Positions 56,834-64,000 of a stretch of 64,000 nucleotides of DNA are shown here, in pieces. Position 1 is the first letter of the stretch. Each line of letters starts with the position of its first letter. The notes below the pieces were generated by a model, which had not been told where the DNA came from, searched no databases, and saw only the letters and a list, made by a program, of their open reading frames with translations. The position numbers were made by a program, and so were the translations under genes. The stretch comes from JBBDNV01 sp040877415 (GTDB lineage: Bacteria > Planctomycetota > Planctomycetia > Pirellulales > PALSA-1355). The stretch spans positions 47,390 through 111,389 of the forward strand of contig JBBDNV010000087.1 of NCBI GenBank assembly GCA_040877415.1. Reading direction: 5' to 3'.

Positions 56834-58315
56834 TTATTGCTGTTTGGCAGGGCGATTGGGCGCGCTGGACTGTTGTGGCCACAGAGGTTCTATCAAGGAC
56901 TCGTTCCACTGGTCCCAGAGGCCCTTGAGTTCTTTGGCCCTTTCCGGCTGAGCGCTGGCCAGGTCATTGGTTTCTCCGATGTCTCGACTCAGATTGTAGA
57001 GCCGCAGGGGTGAAAATGACTCGCTTGGCTCTTCGCCGGCGAACTCCTGTGAATACTTGACCAGCTTCCAATCGCCCTTGCGAATGGCCATTTGCTGGCC
57101 CAATCGCCAGTAAAGCGCGTCGTGGGGGATGCTGGCGGTCTCCTCCTTAAAGTAGCGCAGCAGATTGACGCCGTCCAGGTTCCAATCGGCTTTGGCTTCG
57201 ACTCCGGCCGCGGCGAGCGCCGTGGGCAGAATGTCGAGCTGGATGACCGGCTGGTCGTAGACCTTGCCGGGGGGGAGCTTACCTTTCCAAGAGACGACAA
57301 ACGGGACGCGGATGCCGCCTTCAAGCGTCGATACCTTCGAGCCTCGCAGCGGCGTGTTGCGCGATCCGTTGAGCGCCGCGCGCGGGACAGTCGGCCCGCC
57401 GTTGTCGCTGCAGAAAAAGATCAGCGTGTCTTGTTCCAAGCTGGTGCTCCGCAGCTTATCGAGTACCTTGCCAATGGCTTCGTCCAACGCCAGAGTCATC
57501 GCGCAATAAGTGCGCCGCATGGGATCAGAAATCGACGCGAATTTTTCCAACCGTTTGTCCGTGGCGTGCATCGGCGTGTGCACGGCGTTGAACGGCAGGT
57601 AGAGGAAGAACGGCTGTTTCTGATGCCTCTCGATGAACGACACGGCTTCCCGGGCGAAGGCGTCGGTCAGGTATTCTGGTTCTTCCACCGCCTCGCTGCC
57701 GCGATAAATAGGCGCCGGCTGCCGCGGACGGTCTCCAGGCCTGAGGGCCGCGGCAGCAGTGGCACCCCCACCAGGTGCATCCTGCAGACCAGGGAAGACG
57801 ATGTTCGGCAAACCGGGCAAGTAGACGTGAGCGCCTCCCAGGAATCCGAAGTATTCATCAAAGCCGCGTTTTTGCGGATGGAATTTCGGCGCGACTCCTA
57901 AATGCCATTTGCCCACCATGCCGGTGGCGTAGCCGGCTGCTTTCAAACGATCCGCGATCGTCGCTTCGGAGAGCGGCAGACCGATGGACTCTACATTGTT
58001 GCCGCCGGGCTCGCCCCGAGGGCCCGGGTTGAATTCGTGTCCGAAACGCTGCTGATAGCGGCCGGTCAGCAGCCCGGCGCGGGTTGGACTGCAGTAGGGG
58101 CCCGATACGTAGCCGTTGGTGCAGCGGACACCCCCCTTGGCAAGTGCATCGATGTTCGGCGTGGGAATGTCCCGGCAACCTTGAAAGCCGACGTCGGCGT
58201 AACCCAGATCATCGGCCAAGAGAATCACAATGTTCGGTCGCCGCTCCGCGGCGATTGCCGGTCCAGCGAGCCACAAGCTGAGGATTGCGAGGATCGTCGT
58301 TTGAGCGCGGAACAT
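56834..58315 (-). CDS. Secreted arylsulfatase-type sulfatase
   Basis: A 493-residue type I sulfatase. The signal peptide covers residues ~1-22. The active-site motif CSPTR begins at Cys75 (YCSPTRAGLLTG), which must be converted to formylglycine. Metal-binding DD in LLADDLGYADVG and GKWHLG follow, and SDNGG plus a C-terminal DWKLVKYS complete the fold. The maturation enzyme is not in this window. Expected to remove sulfate from polysaccharides, typical of planctomycete diets. The ATG at 58315 has AAAGGGA upstream. Confidence 0.93.
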   Translation of the reverse strand: MFRAQTTILAILSLWLAGPAIAAERRPNIVILLADDLGYADVGFQGCRDIPTPNIDALAKGGVRCTNGYVSGPYCSPTRAGLLTGRYQQRFGHEFNPGPRGEPGGNNVESIGLPLSEATIADRLKAAGYATGMVGKWHLGVAPKFHPQKRGFDEYFGFLGGAHVYLPGLPNIVFPGLQDAPGGGATAAAALRPGDRPRQPAPIYRGSEAVEEPEYLTDAFAREAVSFIERHQKQPFFLYLPFNAVHTPMHATDKRLEKFASISDPMRRTYCAMTLALDEAIGKVLDKLRSTSLEQDTLIFFCSDNGGPTVPRAALNGSRNTPLRGSKVSTLEGGIRVPFVVSWKGKLPPGKVYDQPVIQLDILPTALAAAGVEAKADWNLDGVNLLRYFKEETASIPHDALYWRLGQQMAIRKGDWKLVKYSQEFAGEEPSESFSPLRLYNLSRDIGETNDLASAQPERAKELKGLWDQWNESLIEPLWPQQSSAPNRPAKQQ

Positions 58316-58594
58316 GGTCGTAATTCCCTTTCTGCAGCGCGGGGCGGAAAGCGGTGGGTCACAGGAAAGGGCGGGAGACCTTGGCGGGCTTGCGCTGCTG
58401 GGCACCTCGCCCCCCACGATATCCCGCACCGTGCGAATCCATGCTCAACATTGGAAAAGCCCCGCAGGCGTTTGTCAATGTTCCAGTTGGTCGAGCCACG
58501 CTGAAGACCGGGTCGAGAAAAGTTGGATTAACGAAGCGATCGGCGCAACCCGGCGGCGCCGCTGGAACCGTTCGTTAGGCCGTTCGAGCACGTG

Positions 58595-59026
58595 CTATCG
58601 ATCAGGCAACTCGTAATCGTGCCGCTCGGCGGGGTCCTGAGAGAGGTACTGTACGAACTCCCAATCGTTGCCCTCAGGATCGTAGAAGTACACGCGCTTT
58701 CGGTGCGGATGCGCGTTCGGGACTGTCGAGTCTTTGTATCCGGCTGATTTGAGCCGGTCGCGCAGCGCCTCGGCGTCGTCGACTTCGTAGGCGAGATGGT
58801 TCACGCCCGGCAGACCCCGGTACGGTGTCCAGCGTTTCTCGGGCTTCGCGTCCGCTTGATTCAAGGCGATGTAGGTTTCATTGGTGCCGATGTGTACCCA
58901 TCGTGTGCCGTCCTGACTTTTGCCTTCGCCACGCACTTGAAACTCAGGAAACGCCGTCTGCAAGAAACGGATCATCCCCTCGATGTCACCTACACAGAGG
59001 TTAGCATGTTCAAGCCGGACAGCCAT
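58595..59026 (-). CDS. VOC-family (glyoxalase-like) protein
   Basis: A 143-residue two-module VOC protein. The first metal ligand is His8 in RLEHANLCVGDIEGM, and NHLAYEVDD and RVYFYDPEGNDWEFVQY carry the second module. Proteins of this kind include glyoxalases, dioxygenases and resistance proteins, so the substrate is open. It is soluble and cytoplasmic. A decayed VOC gene at 49.4 kb is not the same protein in close sequence. Confidence 0.88.
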   Translation of the reverse strand: MAVRLEHANLCVGDIEGMIRFLQTAFPEFQVRGEGKSQDGTRWVHIGTNETYIALNQADAKPEKRWTPYRGLPGVNHLAYEVDDAEALRDRLKSAGYKDSTVPNAHPHRKRVYFYDPEGNDWEFVQYLSQDPAERHDYELPDR

Positions 59027-59101
59027 TACACACCTCCATTGCGGCCTAACGCTTGTTTATGCGGACCCGCATGACGCCCGTCCCGAATGCTAGACGCTTC
59101 G

Positions 59102-60592
59102 TTACGCCAGCCAGCGGTCGATCACTTTGCCGGCGACGTCGGTGAGGCGGAAGTCGCGGCCTTGGAAGCGGTGGGTGAGGCGCAGGTGGTCCAGGCCGAA
59201 CAGGTGCAAGAGCGTGGCCTGAAGATCGTTGACGTGGACCGGGTCTTTGACCGGCGACCAGCCGATCTCGTCGGTTTCGCCGTACACCTGGCCCCCCTTG
59301 ATCCCGCCGCCGGCCAAAAAGATGCTGAAGGCGAACGGGTGATGGTCGCGGCCAGTGACGATTTCTGAACCGTTGCGATTTTCGCCCAACGGCGTGCGGC
59401 CGAACTCGCTGGCCCACACGACAAGCGTTTCGTCCAACAGGCCGCGCTGCTTCAAATCCTTGATCAACGCGGCGACCGGCTGGTCGGCCATCTCGGCGTT
59501 GAAGGGGAGCTCGACGTCGAGGTCCGAGTGGTGATCCCACGAGGCGTGGATGATGTTGATGAAGCGCACGCCGCGCTCGACCATCCGCCGCGCGAGCAGG
59601 CAGTTGGCGGCAAACGTGCGGTAGCTGCCCGGCCCGCCGGTGCGGGTGCCCTTGATCACCGGTTCCTTGCGATCCAACCCGTAGGCGTCGAGCGTGGCTT
59701 GCGTTTCGCCCGACAGGTCGATCAACTCCGGCGCGGCACTCTGCATGCGGAAGGCCAGCTCGTAGCTGGCGATGCGGCTGGCGATTTCCGGATCGTGCAT
59801 CGCCTCGTAGCGCGCCCGGTTGACGCGGGAGAGCACGTCGAGCCCCTTGCGCTCGAGCGCATCGGGAATGCCCGCGGGCGTTTTTAGGTTCAGCACCGCC
59901 TCCCCCTGGTTGCGAAACAGCACGCCGGAATAGACGCTGGGCAGAAAGCCGCTTTGCCACAGCGTCGCTCCGCCGCTCGAGCCGCGCCCGGCCGACAGCA
60001 CGACGTAGCCCGGCAGGTTCTTGGATTCGCTGCCCAGCCCGTAAGTAATCCACGAACCCATGCACGGCAGCCCGAACGCCGCTCGGCCGCACTGCACCAG
60101 AAGCTGGCCCGGATGGTGATTGAACTGGTCGGTGTGCATGCTGCGCACGAGCAAGAGATCGTCGGCCACCGACCCCAGGTGCGGCAACAGGTCGCAAAGT
60201 TCCATGCCGCACTGACCGTGCTTCGCGAACGTCCGCTTCGAGCCCATCAGCGTGGCGGTGTCCTTCTTCAAAAACGCAAAGCGCACATTCTTGACCATCG
60301 ACTCGGGCAGCTTCTGGCCGTGCAGCTCGTTGAGCTTGGGCTTGGGGTCGAACAGGTCGATTTGGCTCGGGGCGCCCTCCAGAAAAATGAAGATGCACGA
60401 TTTTGCCTTAGGCGGAAAGTGCGGCGGCCTGGTCGCCAGCGGATTGACGTCTCGCGACGTGGTCGCACCCTCGGCACGCGACAACACGCCGTCGGCCGCC
60501 AGCGCGTTGGCCAGGGCGATCGCCCCCAGTCCGCTGGCGGCCGTGGTGAGAAAATCGCGGCGGCTGTGCTCGATGATTTCGTTGGGGTTCAT
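59102..60592 (-). CDS. DUF1501 secreted protein, second copy
   Basis: A 496-residue DUF1501 protein. The twin-arginine motif is HSRRDFLTTAASGLG at the N-terminus. Family segments include EGAPSQIDLFDPKP, VWASEFGRTPLG and a His-rich GRDHHPFAF. It is unlike the first DUF1501 protein in length and detail. It lies 138 bp upstream-adjacent to the DUF1553 gene on the same strand, the classic planctomycete pair. The longer frame to 60619 adds nine residues; the Met at 60592 is preferred. Confidence 0.92.
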   Translation of the reverse strand: MNPNEIIEHSRRDFLTTAASGLGAIALANALAADGVLSRAEGATTSRDVNPLATRPPHFPPKAKSCIFIFLEGAPSQIDLFDPKPKLNELHGQKLPESMVKNVRFAFLKKDTATLMGSKRTFAKHGQCGMELCDLLPHLGSVADDLLLVRSMHTDQFNHHPGQLLVQCGRAAFGLPCMGSWITYGLGSESKNLPGYVVLSAGRGSSGGATLWQSGFLPSVYSGVLFRNQGEAVLNLKTPAGIPDALERKGLDVLSRVNRARYEAMHDPEIASRIASYELAFRMQSAAPELIDLSGETQATLDAYGLDRKEPVIKGTRTGGPGSYRTFAANCLLARRMVERGVRFINIIHASWDHHSDLDVELPFNAEMADQPVAALIKDLKQRGLLDETLVVWASEFGRTPLGENRNGSEIVTGRDHHPFAFSIFLAGGGIKGGQVYGETDEIGWSPVKDPVHVNDLQATLLHLFGLDHLRLTHRFQGRDFRLTDVAGKVIDRWLA

Positions 60593-60614
60593 GTCATGCT
60601 CGCCCTCTGTTGCA

Positions 60615-60631
60615 GGCACACACCGTGTGCC
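60615..60631. repeat. 7-bp hairpin between the DUF1553 and DUF1501 genes
   Basis: GGCACAC and GTGTGCC flank a 3-nt loop ACC. It is similar in kind to the other hairpin repeats in the window and may be an RNA processing or termination signal. Confidence 0.5.
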
Positions 60632-60704
60632 GATAAGCAGCAGTGGATCGCGGGTTCACACACCGCTGCCGCTCATATCGCATCACGAATCGTCGCTTCG
60701 GCTG

Positions 60705-60724
60705 CGGCTCGGCGGAGCGAGCCG
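60705..60724 (-). repeat. Hairpin element (copy 2 of a covarying dispersed repeat)
   Basis: CGGCTCG and CGAGCCG form a 7-bp stem with the same loop GCGGAG and the same GCTACTT tail as the copy at 49512. The central stem pair differs but still pairs. It lies 5 bp beyond the DUF1553 gene stop. Confidence 0.75.
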
Positions 60725-60729
60725 GCTAC

Positions 60730-63700
60730 TTACTCCCGCGTCAAAAACTCGTCCAGGTTCATCACCATCCGCACGGCCGCGACCCAGGCCGCGGCTTCTT
60801 CGGCCCCGACGCCGTCGAGTTTGTATGGCCCAATCACTTCCGGGGCTTGCGAGGCATTCTCGACATACCACTGGCGGCTTTCACTCAACAATTCGCCAAA
60901 AGCCGCCAATTCGCCGCCCGTCGGCGGCCGGGCAATGCACCAGCGAAGGGCCAGCGTGAGCCGTTCGTCGTCGTTGGCGACTTTCGCCGCTAGCGTGCGG
61001 CGGGCCATCGCCCGCGAGGCTTCAACGAACGTGTCGTTGTTGAGTGTCGTAAGCGCCTGCAGCGGCGTGTTCGACGCCCGCCGCTCGATGCAGGTAGTGT
61101 TCGAATCGGGGCAGTCGAACGTCGTCAGGTTCGGATGCGGCGCGGTGCGCTTGAAAAACGTGTACATGCCGCGGCGGTAGCGGTCTTCGCCCGTGCTTTC
61201 GTTCCACTTGAAATTGTTGGCGTAGCTCAAGGCGGCGATATCGGCCGGCATCGGCGGAAAGACGCTCGGCCCGCCGATTTTATCGGACAGCAGACCGGCG
61301 GCCGACAGCGCGAGGTCGCGCACGATTTCGGCCTCCACCCGGTAGCGGCTCTGGCGGTGGAACAAGTCGTTGGTCGGATCCACCTCGGCCAGCTCCGGCC
61401 GGTTGACCGAAGCCTGGCGATAGGTGGCCGACGAAACGACCAGCCGGATCATGTCTTTGCGGCTCCAGCGGCGCTCGGCCAGCTCCGAGGCCAGCCAATC
61501 GAGCAGCTCGGGATGCGTGGGCGGCTCGCCGCGCGCGCCGAAATCGTTCATCGTGCGCACGATGCCGCGGCCGAACAGGTGCGACCATAATTGATTCACC
61601 AGCACGCGCCGCGCGAGCGGGTTGGCCGGGTCGACCAGCCACCGGGCCAGGTCGAGCCGGTCGGGCGTGCCGGAGCCGCGCGGTTTAAAGGGCGAGAGCA
61701 CGGCCAGCGCGCCCGGCTGCACTTCGTCCTTGGGATCGAGAAAATCGCCGCGCGCGAGCACGTGGCTAGAGCGTGGATCCCCAATCCGCTGGCCGATCAC
61801 GCGCACGTTCATCACCGGCTCGGCCGCCACGCGGTTTTCGAGCTTCTTAATTTCGGCGACCAGGTCGCGGGCTTCCTTGACGCCACCGACGTAAAAATCC
61901 GCCAGCGCCGCGGTTTGCTCGGGCGAGCGCTTTTCAACTGGCACGGCCAGCACGTCGCGAACGTTTTGGGGAATGCCCAACAGCGGGTCGTTGCCGGTAA
62001 CGGCCATCACGCGAAACCGGCCCAGGGTGTGCCGCCCGCCATAGTTCTGGCTGAGCACGAGCTCGAGCCAGGGGGTCGAGGTGGTTTCGATGGTCTGCTC
62101 GGCAAAGATCGTCACCCAGTGGTCGCGGCCCGTTTGTCCGCCGACGGCCCAGCCGGTTTTCTCTTCGCCGTCGATCGCGTCGGCGGCCGGAAATCCGTCT
62201 TGATTGTAGTCGGCTTCGGCGTACTTGAGCTTCAGCCGGTAGTCGCTCTTGAATTCTTCGGTCGGTGCGGCAAAGGCGCGGATCTCGCCCAATACGAAAT
62301 TTCCTTGATCGGTCCGTCCGGGCCCGCGGCCGCCGAGCGATTCGTGCCCAATCGCCTCGATGCGAAAGCCGGCGATCTGTTTCAAATCGCTCTTGGCCGT
62401 GATCGTCACCTTGTCGACGTCCGGGTTCTTGCCGCCCGCCAGGTATGAACCGTCGGAAAGCAGCTTGAGCTCGGCGCCGGCGCTCGATTTGACGCTGACC
62501 AGCTCCACCGGGTGAAACTCGATCGGTCTCGACTCGGACGAGCGAATCTCGGCCTCCCAGGCGGGGATTTTGGCCACCAGATCTACGCGCATTTTTTCGA
62601 GTTTCGTTCGCGACTCGACCAACTTTCGCTCGGCTTCCTCCTTTTCTTTGCGCCATTGGGCCAGCGGGTCGCCGACCAGCGGCACGTTGGTCGTCGTTTC
62701 GTCGCCATTGTTGAAGAACGCGAAGAGCTGGTAGTACTCCTTCTGCGTGATCGGGTCGTACTTGTGCGAGTGGCACTGGGCACAGCCCACGGTGAGTCCC
62801 AGCCAGACCGTGCCGGTGGTGGCGACGCGATCGAAAATCGCCGCGACGCGGAACTCTTCTTGGTCGGTGCCCCCTTCGGTGTTGGTGAGCGTCTGCCGGT
62901 GAAACGCCGTGGCCAACTGCTGCGTCGATGTGAAGCCGGGCAGTAAATCGCCCGCCAACTGCTCGATCGTAAACTCGTCGAGCGGCATGTCGGCGTTCAC
63001 CGCGTCGATCACCCAATCGCGATACCGCCAGGCGTCGGGCCGGGCGTTGTCTTTTTCATAACCGTCCGAATCGGCGTAGCGGGCCTTGTCGAGCCAATGG
63101 CGCCCCCAGCGCTCGCCATAGCGCGGCGAATCCAAGAGCCCCTCGACCAGCCGCTCGTAAGCGTCGGGCGCGGGGTCTCGGACGAACGCGTCGACCTCCT
63201 CGATGCAAGGCGGCAGACCCACCAGATCGTACGACAGCCGCTTGATGAGCGTGTAGCGATCGGCCTCGGGAGAAGGCGCGATGCCGCGCTCGTCCAACCG
63301 GGCCAGCACGAAACGATCGATCGGGTTTCGCACCCAGGCTTCGTTCTTGACGGCCGGGGGCGTGGGCCGTTCGATCCGTTGAAACGCCCAATGGTTGCTC
63401 GACGTTCCCTGCGGCTCGGGCCACACGGCGCCGGAATCGATCCAGGCCTTGATCGTTTCGATCTGGGCGGCCGAGAGCGGCCTGGTCGGCTCGTCGGGCG
63501 GGGGCATGCGCTCGGTTTCGTCCTCGGCCGTGATGCGGCGCACGATTTCGCTTTCGGACGATTTGCCGGCGACGAACCAGGGGCCGGAGTCGCCGCCTTT
63601 TAAGGCGCGATCCCGCAGATCGAACCGCAAGCCCGATTCCTGTTCGTCCGGGCCGTGGCACTGGTAGCAGTGCGCGGCGAAGATCGGCTGAACCGCGGTG

Positions 63701-63819
63701 GCAAAATCGACTTTTGCCGGCTCGGCCGCGGGGGCCGGTTGCCATCCGCCAAGCGGCGCGGCGCCGGCGAGAAGCCAGGCGAGGGATACGGTTCGAATTG
63801 TCCGCCGGCGGGACGCCAT
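60730..63819 (-). CDS. Large DUF1549/DUF1553 cytochrome-type secreted protein
   Basis: A 1029-residue exported protein with the planctomycete order PSCyt1, DUF1549, DUF1553. The signal peptide is residues ~1-32. PSCyt1 has a heme site in AAHCYQCHGPDEQE. DUF1549 carries GCAQCHSHKYDPIT (a second CxxCH) with a following FAFFNNGDE. DUF1553 ends in LLSESRQWYVENAS. An inserted ~220-residue carbohydrate-binding-like region lies between the two. Together with the adjacent DUF1501 protein it is expected to function in the periplasm, probably in polysaccharide breakdown, but the reaction is unknown. Confidence 0.93.
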   Translation of the reverse strand: MASRRRTIRTVSLAWLLAGAAPLGGWQPAPAAEPAKVDFATAVQPIFAAHCYQCHGPDEQESGLRFDLRDRALKGGDSGPWFVAGKSSESEIVRRITAEDETERMPPPDEPTRPLSAAQIETIKAWIDSGAVWPEPQGTSSNHWAFQRIERPTPPAVKNEAWVRNPIDRFVLARLDERGIAPSPEADRYTLIKRLSYDLVGLPPCIEEVDAFVRDPAPDAYERLVEGLLDSPRYGERWGRHWLDKARYADSDGYEKDNARPDAWRYRDWVIDAVNADMPLDEFTIEQLAGDLLPGFTSTQQLATAFHRQTLTNTEGGTDQEEFRVAAIFDRVATTGTVWLGLTVGCAQCHSHKYDPITQKEYYQLFAFFNNGDETTTNVPLVGDPLAQWRKEKEEAERKLVESRTKLEKMRVDLVAKIPAWEAEIRSSESRPIEFHPVELVSVKSSAGAELKLLSDGSYLAGGKNPDVDKVTITAKSDLKQIAGFRIEAIGHESLGGRGPGRTDQGNFVLGEIRAFAAPTEEFKSDYRLKLKYAEADYNQDGFPAADAIDGEEKTGWAVGGQTGRDHWVTIFAEQTIETTSTPWLELVLSQNYGGRHTLGRFRVMAVTGNDPLLGIPQNVRDVLAVPVEKRSPEQTAALADFYVGGVKEARDLVAEIKKLENRVAAEPVMNVRVIGQRIGDPRSSHVLARGDFLDPKDEVQPGALAVLSPFKPRGSGTPDRLDLARWLVDPANPLARRVLVNQLWSHLFGRGIVRTMNDFGARGEPPTHPELLDWLASELAERRWSRKDMIRLVVSSATYRQASVNRPELAEVDPTNDLFHRQSRYRVEAEIVRDLALSAAGLLSDKIGGPSVFPPMPADIAALSYANNFKWNESTGEDRYRRGMYTFFKRTAPHPNLTTFDCPDSNTTCIERRASNTPLQALTTLNNDTFVEASRAMARRTLAAKVANDDERLTLALRWCIARPPTGGELAAFGELLSESRQWYVENASQAPEVIGPYKLDGVGAEEAAAWVAAVRMVMNLDEFLTRE

Positions 63820-64000
63820 GCGAATCTCGCATTCGGTGGCGGAAACAGGCAGGATCAACACCAGCTAATAGGATAGCCGAGCCAGAGGCCCCGGCAAAGC
63901 ACTTTGATGCGCGATTCGGCGTTTACCGGAGCTGCCGCGCGCGGCCTAGCAGCGTGTTGAAAAACTGGGACAGGCACCTCGCGACGGCCGTTTTTCGCGG
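63820..64000. other. Right-edge intergenic region
   Basis: No gene was seen. Near 63948-63980 the sequence CAGCGTGTTGAAAAACTGGG looks like a dispersed planctomycete intergenic element, but I cannot confirm it. Confidence 0.3.

Noticed and set aside
59954..61180. Plus-strand open frame across the DUF1501/DUF1553 boundary
   Set aside because: It is antisense to two well-supported genes and has an arginine-rich, unlikely composition.

Overview
The window looks like a chromosomal segment of a GC-rich planctomycete, probably of the Pirellulales (inference from gene content; no 16S gene is present). The supporting signs are two DUF1501 Tat-type proteins, a large DUF1549/DUF1553 cytochrome-type protein, a formylglycine sulfatase, a PEP-CTERM protein, an FG-GAP/GEVED protein with a planctomycete-type N-terminal LExLExRxLLS motif, and an ECF sigma factor next to a giant Ser/Thr kinase with a helical-repeat tail.

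Layout. 0-6.3 kb: Ca2+/H+ antiporter (cut by the left edge), CPBP membrane protease, DUF2617-like protein, alpha/beta hydrolase, BON protein, FAD-dependent dehydrogenase. 6.3-8.9 kb: an AT-richer, gene-poor stretch with a small secreted protein, an isochorismatase-fold lipoprotein and a gene fragment. 9-14.7 kb: CobW-type GTPase, then a tightly coupled operon of a RedB-like redox protein, a hybrid histidine kinase and a diguanylate cyclase response regulator. 14.7-16.8 kb: an overlapping pair, HETGH metallopeptidase plus ATP-grasp ligase.

17.3-28.4 kb is the most interesting block. It is one same-strand cluster: a DNA-binding/PTS-EIIA protein, five hydrogenase-4-like subunits (HyfB, C, E, F and G types), a fused ferredoxin-HyfI subunit, a SulP anion transporter with a C-terminal PII-like domain, and a beta-carbonic anhydrase. 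The HyfG-like subunit lacks the nickel-ligand cysteines. It is therefore not a hydrogenase but resembles the energy-converting hydrogenase-related (Ehr) class. With the transporter and anhydrase, this suggests redox- or ion-gradient-driven inorganic carbon handling under PII/PTS control (inference).

28.4-35.3 kb: many small orphan genes, an RRM protein with a strong terminator, and a fatty-acid desaturase. 35.3-45.2 kb: PEP-CTERM protein, ECF/kinase module, FG-GAP surface protein. 45.19 kb: tRNA-Leu(GAG). 45.4-53.3 kb: SpoIIE-like phosphatase, membrane protein, secreted nuclease, acetolactate synthase, and a redoxin/cytochrome/copper-monooxygenase-like fusion. 53.4-63.8 kb: secretome genes (two DUF1501, PQQ propeller, sulfatase, VOC, DUF1553). 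Two eroded pseudogenes (a VOC protein at 49.4 kb and a Gfo/Idh/MocA protein at 53.5 kb) and several hairpin repeats lie between genes.
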